Notes under the pieces: model-generated | What the model was told of the DNA's origin: nothing | Database searches by the model: none | The model's input: the letters and a program-made list of their open reading frames with translations, nothing else | Shown: positions 5,518 to 9,969 of the stretch, in pieces | Numbering within the stretch: the first letter of the stretch is position 1 | Layout of the letters: every line of letters begins with the position of its first letter | Origin: JBDHRG01 sp039807445 | GTDB lineage: Bacteria > Pseudomonadota > Gammaproteobacteria > Competibacterales > Competibacteraceae | Length of the DNA: 9,969 nucleotides | Direction of reading: 5' to 3' | NCBI GenBank assembly: GCA_039807445.1 | Contig: JBDHRG010000139.1 | Location: 1-9,969 of the forward strand | Made by a program: the position numbers and the translations under genes

Positions 5518-6287
5518 AGCCGCACCTCGATGCCGCGCGCCTGCAGATGGCGCTTGGCCTGCTCGATGGTGTACTCGCCGAAGTGGAAGATGCTCGCCGC
5601 GAGCACCGCGTCGGCATGCCCCTGAAGTATGCCCTCGGCCAGGTGATCGAGGTTGCCGACGCCGCCCGAGGCGATCACCGGCACCGGCACGGCGTCCGAC
5701 ACCGCGCGCGTCAGGCCGAGGTCGAAGCCGATCCGGGTGCCGTCGCGGTCCATGCTGGTCAGCAGGATCTCGCCGGCGCCGTACTCGGCCATACGCCGCG
5801 CCCACTCGATCGCGTCGAGCCCGGTCGCGCGGCGGCCGCCGTGCGTGAACACTTCCCAGCGCAGCGGCTCGCCTTCGGCGCAGACGCGCTTGGCGTCGAT
5901 CGCGACGACGATGCACTGGTTGCCGAAGTGGTCGGCGGCTTCCCTGACGAACTCGGGCCGCGTCACCGCCGCGGTGTTGATCGACACCTTGTCGGCGCCG
6001 GCGTTCAGCATCCGCCGCACGTCCGCCATGACCCGGATGCCGCCGCCGACGGTCAGCGGGATGAACACTTCGCCGGCGACCTGCTCGACGACGTGCACCA
6101 TCGTCTCGCGCTCGTCGGAGCTCGCGGTGATGTCGAGGAAGGTGATCTCGTCGGCGCCGGCCTGGTCGTAGCGGCGCGCGATCTCGACCGGGTCGCCGGC
6201 ATCGCGGATCTCGACGAAGTTGACGCCCTTGACGACGCGGCCCTGATCGACGTCGAGGCAGGGGATGATGCGCTTGGCCAGGCCCAT
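5514..6287 (-). CDS. hisF: imidazole glycerol phosphate synthase, cyclase subunit HisF
   Basis: A 257-residue (beta-alpha)8 barrel that uses ammonia from HisH to convert PRFAR into imidazole glycerol phosphate and AICAR. The catalytic aspartates are D12 (in RIIPCLDV) and D131 (in IVVAIDAKR). Phosphate-binding glycines lie in LTVGGGI (78-84) and ASGGVGN (206-212), and DITAS is at 52-56. The ATG at 6287 gives the family N-terminus MGLAKRIIPCLD and has GGAGAA about eight bases upstream. The frame continues upstream through hisA antisense composition and was ignored. It lies 26 bases after hisA and ends in an ATGA overlap with hisI. Confidence 0.97.
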   Translation of the reverse strand: MGLAKRIIPCLDVDQGRVVKGVNFVEIRDAGDPVEIARRYDQAGADEITFLDITASSDERETMVHVVEQVAGEVFIPLTVGGGIRVMADVRRMLNAGADKVSINTAAVTRPEFVREAADHFGNQCIVVAIDAKRVCAEGEPLRWEVFTHGGRRATGLDAIEWARRMAEYGAGEILLTSMDRDGTRIGFDLGLTRAVSDAVPVPVIASGGVGNLDHLAEGILQGHADAVLAASIFHFGEYTIEQAKRHLQARGIEVRL

Positions 6288-6313
6288 GGGTTCGTTCTCC
6301 GACGATGCGAGGC

Positions 6314-7051
6314 TCAGGCGGGATGCGCGTCGACGAAGCGCTGCGCCTCGGCGAGGTCGAGCGTGCCTTCGTACAGCGCGCGCCCGAGGATGGTACCGGC
6401 GACGCCCTCGGCCTCGACTTCGCACAGCGCCTGGATGTCGCGCATGTCGGTGACGCCGCCCGAGGCGATCACCGGAATCGACACCGCCTGCGCCAGGCGT
6501 ACCGTGGCTTCGATGTTGACGCCCTGCATCATGCCGTCGCGGCCGATGTCGGTGTAGACGATCGCCTCGACCCCGTCGCGCTCGAAGCGCTGCGCCAGGT
6601 CGACGACGCCGTGCTTCGACAACTTCGACCAGCCATCGACCGCGACCCTGCCGTCCCTGGCGTCGAGGCCGACGATCACGTGCCCGGGGAAGGTCATGCA
6701 CAGGTCCGAGATGAAATGCGGCTCCTGCACCGCCTTGGTGCCGATGATCACGTAGCGGACGCCGGCGGCGAGGTAGGCCTCGACGGTCTCTTCGCTGCGG
6801 ATGCCGCCGCCGACCTGGATCGGCAGCTCGGGGAAGGCTTCGGCGATGCGCCGCACGACCTCGGCGTTCTGCGGCTTGCCGGCGAAGGCGCCGTTCAGGT
6901 CGACCAGGTGCAGGCGCCGCGCGCCCGCCTTGACCCACTGCTCGGCCATCGCCAGCGGATCGTCGGAGAACACGGTCGAGTCCTCCATCCGTCCCTGGCG
7001 CAGCCGCACGCACTTGCCGTCTTTGAGATCGATGGCCGGAATCAGCAACAT
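6314..7051 (-). CDS. hisA: ProFAR isomerase (HisA)
   Basis: A 245-residue (beta-alpha)8 barrel, paralogous to HisF. It catalyses the Amadori isomerisation of ProFAR to PRFAR. Catalytic D8 (LLIPAIDLKDG) and D130 (IVGLDARDG) are present. Phosphate-binding loops are VGGGIR (80-85) and ASGGVTD (196-202), with TDIGRDG (167-173) on a catalytic-face loop. The full family length is intact. ATG 7051 has AGAGGA about eight bases upstream and gives the standard MLLIPAIDL start. It follows hisH after 40 bases and precedes hisF after 26, the usual hisHAF order that brings the HisH-HisF partners and their substrate source together. Confidence 0.97.
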   Translation of the reverse strand: MLLIPAIDLKDGKCVRLRQGRMEDSTVFSDDPLAMAEQWVKAGARRLHLVDLNGAFAGKPQNAEVVRRIAEAFPELPIQVGGGIRSEETVEAYLAAGVRYVIIGTKAVQEPHFISDLCMTFPGHVIVGLDARDGRVAVDGWSKLSKHGVVDLAQRFERDGVEAIVYTDIGRDGMMQGVNIEATVRLAQAVSIPVIASGGVTDMRDIQALCEVEAEGVAGTILGRALYEGTLDLAEAQRFVDAHPA

Positions 7052-7091
7052 AGGGTGGTCCTCTGAACCCCTTGATCTTGTCCCGTGGTGG

Positions 7092-7742
7092 TCAGGCGGC
7101 CCGGCCGGGATCCCAGGCCGCGAAGTTGGCCAGCAGCTGCAGGCCGGCGCGGGCGCTCTTCTCCGGGTGGAATTGCACCGCGAACACGTTGTCGCGCGCC
7201 AGCGCGGTCGCGAAGCGCAAGCCGTACTCGGTTTCGCCGGCGACCAGCGCCGGTTCGCCCGGGCACAGGTAGTAGCTGTGCACGAAGTAGAAGCGGGCGT
7301 CCGGCTCGATCCCGGCCCACAGCGGATGCGCGCGCGTCTGCCGCACCCGGCTCCAGCCCATGTGCGGCACCTTCAGCCGCCGGCCTTCGGCGTCGTGCAG
7401 ATCGTCGGCGAAGCGCCTGACCTCGCCCTCGAACACGCCGAGGCACGCGGTGCCGCCGTTCTCTTCGCTGAAGCCCATCAGCGCTTGCGGGCCGAGGCAC
7501 ATGCCGAGGAAAGGCCTGGTTCGCGCCGCCGCGCGCAGCGGCTCGACCAGCCCGAGGCGGTCGAGTTCGGCCATGCAGTGGCCGATCGCACCCTGCCCCG
7601 GGAACACCACGCGGTCGGCGGCTTCGAGCGCAGCGGCGTCGCGCACCAGCTCGACCCGCGCCCCCGGTGCGACGTGCTCGAGCGCCTTGGCGACCGAGTG
7701 CAGATTGCCCATGCCGTAGTCGATGACCGCGATGCACGTCAT
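7092..7742 (-). CDS. hisH: imidazole glycerol phosphate synthase, glutaminase subunit HisH
   Basis: A 216-residue class I glutamine amidotransferase that hydrolyses glutamine and channels ammonia into the HisF barrel. The triad is visible: C82 in FLGMCLGPQ, then H192 and E194 in FHPEKS (191-196). VIDYGMGNLHS (6-16), the oxyanion-side PGQGA (48-52) and the VPHMGW interface motif (125-130) are conserved. The nucleophile loop reads GMCLGPQ, with Pro where many family members have Met. This is a tolerable variant, and the catalytic residues are complete. It starts 43 bases after hisB, with ATG at 7742. Confidence 0.96.
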   Translation of the reverse strand: MTCIAVIDYGMGNLHSVAKALEHVAPGARVELVRDAAALEAADRVVFPGQGAIGHCMAELDRLGLVEPLRAAARTRPFLGMCLGPQALMGFSEENGGTACLGVFEGEVRRFADDLHDAEGRRLKVPHMGWSRVRQTRAHPLWAGIEPDARFYFVHSYYLCPGEPALVAGETEYGLRFATALARDNVFAVQFHPEKSARAGLQLLANFAAWDPGRAA

Positions 7743-7785
7743 GCGGGGATTCCTGACGGGAACGAAGCGTGAAAGCAGCTCGGGC

Positions 7786-8379
7786 TCAGAGCATGCCCTT
7801 GGTCGAGGGCATGATGCCCTGCATGCGCGGGTCGTGCTCGGCCGCGGCGCGCAGCGCGCGACCGAAGGCCTTGAACACGGTTTCGGCGATATGATGTGCG
7901 TTGCGCCCGCGCAGACAGTCGATGTGCAGCGAGGCCTGGGCGTGGTTGACGAAACCCTGGAAGAACTCGCGCAAGAGGTCGACGTCGAAGCGGCCGATGT
8001 GCGAGCGCGGGTATTCGACGTGGTACTCGAGCCCGGGACGGCCGGAGAAGTCGATCACGACGCGCGACAGCGCCTCGTCGAGCGGCACGTAGGCGTGGCC
8101 GTAGCGGCGGATGCCCTTCCTGTCGCCGAGCGCGGCGCGGAAGGCCTGACCGAGGGCGATGCCGACGTCTTCGACCATGTGGTGGTCGTCGATGTGCAGG
8201 TCGCCCTTGGCGTCGATCTCGAGGTCGACCAGGCCGTGGCGCGCCACCTGGTCGAGCATGTGTTCGAGGAAGGGCACGCCGGTGTCGAAGCGGGCGCTAC
8301 CACTGCCATCGAGGTTGATCGCGATGCGGATCTGGGTTTCCAGAGTGTCGCGCTGGACCTCGGCGGTACGTGCGGACAT
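7786..8379 (-). CDS. hisB: imidazoleglycerol-phosphate dehydratase (HisB, monofunctional)
   Basis: A 197-residue manganese enzyme that dehydrates imidazole glycerol phosphate to imidazole acetol phosphate. Metal- and substrate-binding motifs are GVPFLEHMLDQ (34-44), RHG (47-49), DDHHMVED (64-71), HHIAETVFKA (162-171) and the C-terminal PSTKG (191-195). It lacks the N-terminal histidinol-phosphatase half of the E. coli bifunctional HisB, so that step must be encoded elsewhere. It is the first gene of the his-tat operon. hisG, hisD and hisC, often upstream of hisB, are not adjacent here. ATG 8379 has only a weak GAGAG ribosome site. Confidence 0.97.
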   Translation of the reverse strand: MSARTAEVQRDTLETQIRIAINLDGSGSARFDTGVPFLEHMLDQVARHGLVDLEIDAKGDLHIDDHHMVEDVGIALGQAFRAALGDRKGIRRYGHAYVPLDEALSRVVIDFSGRPGLEYHVEYPRSHIGRFDVDLLREFFQGFVNHAQASLHIDCLRGRNAHHIAETVFKAFGRALRAAAEHDPRMQGIMPSTKGML

Positions 8380-8417
8380 GGGGCTCTCGGTGCTCGTTGC
8401 AGTGCGGACGAAAATCT

Positions 8418-8446
8418 AGCATAGCGCGCCGTTCCGCGGCGAGAAA
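8418..8446 (-). promoter_or_regulatory. candidate promoter of the his-tat operon
   Basis: On the minus strand TTTCTC (8446-8441), a 17-base spacer and TATGCT (8423-8418) give a weak sigma-70-like promoter about 38 bases before the hisB ATG. A 6-bp inverted repeat, GCCGTT 8428-8433 with AACGGC 8445-8450, overlaps the spacer and -35 and could serve as an operator. I see no His-rich leader peptide or attenuator of the enteric type. Confidence 0.3.
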
Positions 8447-8485
8447 CGGCCGCAGCGATCAAATCGCACGCCGGCCGCGGCTGCC

Positions 8486-8517
8486 GTGAGCTGCATCAAG
8501 GCTCGCTGTGCCATAAT
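8486..8517 (+). promoter_or_regulatory. candidate fnr promoter with an FNR-like site
   Basis: CATAAT at 8512-8517 is a good -10 for fnr, about 30 bases before its ATG, but the -35 is poor. GTGAG-CTGC-ATCAA at 8486-8499 matches 8 of the 10 FNR consensus bases and would cover the -35 region, centred near -31. Binding there would tend to repress, which would be autoregulation. The site also faces hisB. Confidence 0.35.
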
Positions 8518-8546
8518 TCGGCTTCGCCCCTGCACTGGAAGCATCG

Positions 8547-9296
8547 ATGAGCGACTGTCCCGCCAAGAACCTGGATGCGACGCTGGCGCGCATCGCCTGT
8601 GGCAGCTGCAGCCTCGTCGACCTGTGCCTGCCGGTCGGCGTGACCCGCGACGAGATGGACGAACTCGACCGGATCGTCAGGCGCCGCCGTCCGCTCGGCC
8701 GCGGCGAACACGTGTTCCGCTTCGGCGACGACTTCCGCTCGGTGTACGCGGTACGCGCCGGCTCGGTGAAGACCTACACGATGACCGAATCCGGCGGCGA
8801 GCAGGTCACCGGCTTCCACCTGCCGGGCGAGATCATCGGTCTCGACGCGATCCATTCCGGCCGCCACCCCTCGAGCGCGAAGACGCTCGAAACCACCAGC
8901 CTGTGCGAAATCCCGTTCGCGCAGCTCGAAGACCTGGCGGTGCACATCCCGATGCTCGGCCGCCAGCTGGTGCGGATCATGAGCCGCGAGATCCGCGGCG
9001 ACGACGAGCTGCTGCTGCTGCTCGGCAAGAAGACCGCCGACGAGCGCCTGGCGGCGCTGCTGCTGAGCCTGTCGAGTCGGCTGCACGAGCGCGGCTTCTC
9101 GGCACGCGAGTTCAACCTGAGCATGTCGCGCAACGACATCGGCAACTACCTCGGCCTCGCGGTCGAGACCGTCAGCCGTCTGTTCACGCGCTTCCAGCAG
9201 CAGGGGCTGATCTCGGTGGACAGCAAGCACGTGCGCCTCGAGAATCTGGACGCGCTGCGCGCGCTGGCCGGCTTCGACAAGCCGCGCTGCGTCTGA
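8547..9296 (+). CDS. fnr: FNR-type oxygen-sensing transcriptional regulator
   Basis: A 249-residue CRP/FNR-family regulator that holds an oxygen-labile [4Fe-4S] cluster and switches genes between aerobic and anaerobic life. The cluster ligands are C18-X2-C21-X5-C27 plus C120, spaced as in E. coli FNR (C20, C23, C29, C122). C4 is an extra cysteine. A cyclic-nucleotide-like beta-barrel (about 45-130) leads to the long dimerisation helix and a C-terminal helix-turn-helix. Its recognition helix reads VETVSR (206-211), with E207, S210 and R211 matching the FNR residues that read TTGAT half-sites. GGAAG five bases before ATG 8547 supports the start. It is divergent from hisB. Anr and Btr are alternative names for the same class. 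Confidence 0.95.
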   Translation: MSDCPAKNLDATLARIACGSCSLVDLCLPVGVTRDEMDELDRIVRRRRPLGRGEHVFRFGDDFRSVYAVRAGSVKTYTMTESGGEQVTGFHLPGEIIGLDAIHSGRHPSSAKTLETTSLCEIPFAQLEDLAVHIPMLGRQLVRIMSREIRGDDELLLLLGKKTADERLAALLLSLSSRLHERGFSAREFNLSMSRNDIGNYLGLAVETVSRLFTRFQQQGLISVDSKHVRLENLDALRALAGFDKPRCV

Positions 9297-9301
9297 CTTC
9301 T

Positions 9302-9370
9302 CGGGTGAGGAGTGAAGAGTGAGGGGTAAGGAGGAAAAAACGGTGGCCTGTCCCCCTCGCCCCTCACCCG
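9302..9370. repeat. GTGAGGA heptamer repeats with inverted arm
   Basis: Four adjoining 7-base units occupy 9305-9332: GTGAGGA, GTGAAGA, GTGAGGG, GTAAGGA. After an A-rich, GC-mixed loop, two inverted units follow at 9354-9367 (CCCTCGC, CCCTCAC). CGGGTGAGG (9302-9310) is exactly mirrored by CCTCACCCG (9362-9370). Positions 9319-9335 can also pair with 9351-9367 at 14 of 17 places. Starting six bases after the fnr stop, the fold may act as its transcript end, but its modular build looks like a dispersed repeat element. Confidence 0.6.
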
Positions 9371-9444
9371 TTCGCGGAACCTTCTTCAAGGGAAAGACCC
9401 GCGACGCGCTCGAGGGCGCCGACCTGAACCTGGACGACTCCTGA
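9370..9444 (+). other. orphan coding-like fragment
   Basis: One + frame ending at TGA 9442-9444 reads VRGTFFKGKTRDALEG and then ADLNLDDS. Its composition looks like a genuine soluble protein C-terminus. Upstream it runs straight into the repeat and has no credible start codon with a ribosome site. It may be the remnant of a decayed gene or chance. I recognise no family. Confidence 0.15.
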
Positions 9445-9457
9445 GTCGGCCCGACTT

Positions 9458-9491
9458 GGGCATCTGTCCCCAACGCTGGGGACAGACGCCC
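9458..9491. repeat. CTGTCCCC / GGGGACAG hairpin, REP-like
   Basis: The arms 9458-9472 and 9477-9491 pair at 14 of 15 positions around the loop ACGC. The core is TCTGTCCCC with GGGGACAGA, and outer GGGC/GCCC pairs follow across one A-C mismatch. No T-run follows on either strand. A further CTGTCCCC occurs at 9348-9355. TCTGTCCCC-type palindromes are common as dispersed extragenic repeats mobilised by Y1 (RAYT-like) transposases. That link is inference, since no such gene is here. Confidence 0.5.
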
Positions 9492-9563
9492 GCACCGCTC
9501 CTCCGTAGAGTCGACGTCGAGCCGCCCGCACGAGGCGGCCTTCGCCATCGGAGGAGATCAACG

Positions 9564-9969
9564 ATGCTCAGCCGTACCCTGCGCCGCGGCGCGCTCGCCG
9601 CGCTGCTCGCCCTCGCGGGCACCGCCCATGCCGCCGAGCCGATCCGCATCGGCGCCTTCCTGTCCGTAACCGGTCCGACCGCCTTCCTCGGCGACCCGGA
9701 GCTGAGGACTCTGCAGCTCTACGTCGAGCGGATCAACGCCGAGGGCGGCGTGCTCGGCCGCCCGCTCGAGCTGGTGCACTACGACGACGCCGGCGAAGCC
9801 GCCAAGGCCAACACCCTGGTCAAGCGCCTGATCGAGAGCGATAAGGTCGACTTCATCATCGGCGGCACCACCACCGGGGCGACGATGGCGGTGGCGCGGC
9901 GTTGGTGCATGAATCAAACGTGGGCCGAGTTTCCCCTACCCCAGACGGATTTCACCCGTGCACGGCGTA
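9564..9969 (+). CDS. periplasmic branched-chain amino-acid-type binding protein, 5' part, disrupted
   Basis: The frame starts at ATG 9564, eight bases after a strong GGAGGA (9550-9555), and is open to the window end. Residues 1-23 are a Sec signal peptide (basic RTLRR, hydrophobic core, AHA cleavage site). Residues 25-111 match the first lobe of LivJ/LivK-type ABC substrate-binding proteins (peripheral-binding fold, type 1): IRIGAFLSVTGPTAFLGD, VERINAEGGVLGRPLELV, AAKANTLVKRLIE, IIGGTTTGATMAVA. The family would continue with a loop to APLVE-type sequence. Instead residues from 112 read RRWCMNQTWAEFPLPQT, unlike the family. The gene is therefore interrupted or the sequence is joined to something else near 9897. 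A hairpin GCCGCC/GGCGGC (9521-9539) precedes the ribosome site. Ligand cannot be told. Confidence 0.7.
   Translation, partial: MLSRTLRRGALAALLALAGTAHAAEPIRIGAFLSVTGPTAFLGDPELRTLQLYVERINAEGGVLGRPLELVHYDDAGEAAKANTLVKRLIESDKVDFIIGGTTTGATMAVARRWCMNQTWAEFPLPQTDFTRARR
9897..9969. other. foreign-looking DNA joined to the binding-protein gene
   Basis: From about 9897 the sequence no longer fits the binding-protein family. G+C falls to about 60% by my count over 73 bases, lower than the gene before it. It could be the end of an insertion sequence, another repeat at a contig edge, or a chimeric join. I see no target-site duplication because the other flank is outside the window, and I do not recognise a specific IS end. 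Confidence 0.3.

Noticed and set aside
3925..5625. 566-codon + strand frame over tatB, tatA, hisE and hisI
   Set aside because: It is antisense to four recognised genes and Arg-rich, with no motif of its own.
7052..7091. TTGAT in the hisH-hisA gap as an FNR site
   Set aside because: Only one half-site is present (TTGATCTTGTCC). The second half does not match, and the position is internal to an operon.
8496..9548. 350-codon minus-strand frame over fnr
   Set aside because: It is the complement of fnr, which has the cluster cysteines and helix-turn-helix. The frame has no recognisable domain.
9897..9969. Minus-strand frame resembling a MazE/AbrB-type antitoxin N-terminus (VKSVWGRGNSAHV)
   Set aside because: The similarity is only a few residues, the frame hits a stop straight after it, and no start is visible. 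Chance is likelier.
1..9969. CRISPR array, tRNA, rRNA or riboswitch
   Set aside because: I saw no regularly spaced direct repeats of 20-40 bases, no cloverleaf or rRNA-like sequence and no recognisable riboswitch core. The only tandem repeats are the heptamers at 9305-9332.

Overview
The window is about 10 kb of high-GC DNA from a free-living proteobacterium. Nearly all of it is core chromosome. FtsY, RsmD and TatC read as gammaproteobacterial-type sequences: FtsY has the AAAVEQLQVW block, and TatC has SPFLTP followed later by MTDINLYLDF. The gene order rsmD/coaD/ferredoxin beside a divergent ftsY is also familiar from Pseudomonas and its relatives. I would place it among high-GC Gammaproteobacteria (Chromatiales- or Competibacter-like), but a betaproteobacterium cannot be excluded without a search.

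Layout, left to right. (1) Positions 1-270 hold the 3' tail of an unidentified + strand reading frame, then an intergenic stretch with a C6T3/A3G6 palindrome. (2) Positions 271-1745 are a minus-strand cluster transcribed rsmD -> coaD -> 2[4Fe-4S] ferredoxin. (3) ftsY is divergent from rsmD, on the + strand at 1821-2756. It is followed by a perfect FNR-type palindrome and a 65-residue five-cysteine protein of unknown function (2904-3101). (4) From 8379 down to 3193 runs a compact nine-gene minus-strand operon, hisB-hisH-hisA-hisF-hisI-hisE-tatA-tatB-tatC. It ends in a likely intrinsic terminator that faces the small Cys-rich gene. (5) Divergent from hisB is fnr (8547-9296), an oxygen-sensing regulator with all four cluster cysteines. 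(6) Positions 9297-9563 are a repeat-rich spacer with heptamer repeats, an inverted arm and a CTGTCCCC/GGGGACAG hairpin. (7) The right edge carries the start of a secreted branched-chain-amino-acid-type binding protein. Its family resemblance stops abruptly near 9897 and the remaining bases look foreign.

How the genes work together. HisE and HisI take PR-ATP to ProFAR, HisA isomerises it, HisH/HisF make IGP, and HisB dehydrates IGP. hisG, hisC, hisD and the histidinol-phosphatase gene are not in the window. TatA/B/C form the twin-arginine translocase for folded, often cofactor-bearing proteins, many of them used in anaerobic respiration. FNR is the natural regulator of such genes. One near-consensus FNR-type site lies in front of the Cys-rich gene and a weaker one lies in the hisB/fnr promoter gap. 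FtsY is the SRP receptor for the Sec branch of membrane targeting.

I found no CRISPR array, rRNA, tRNA, complete mobile element or defence system. The least explained parts are the Cys-rich small protein with its palindrome, the repeat cluster at 9302-9491, and the broken binding-protein gene at the right edge.
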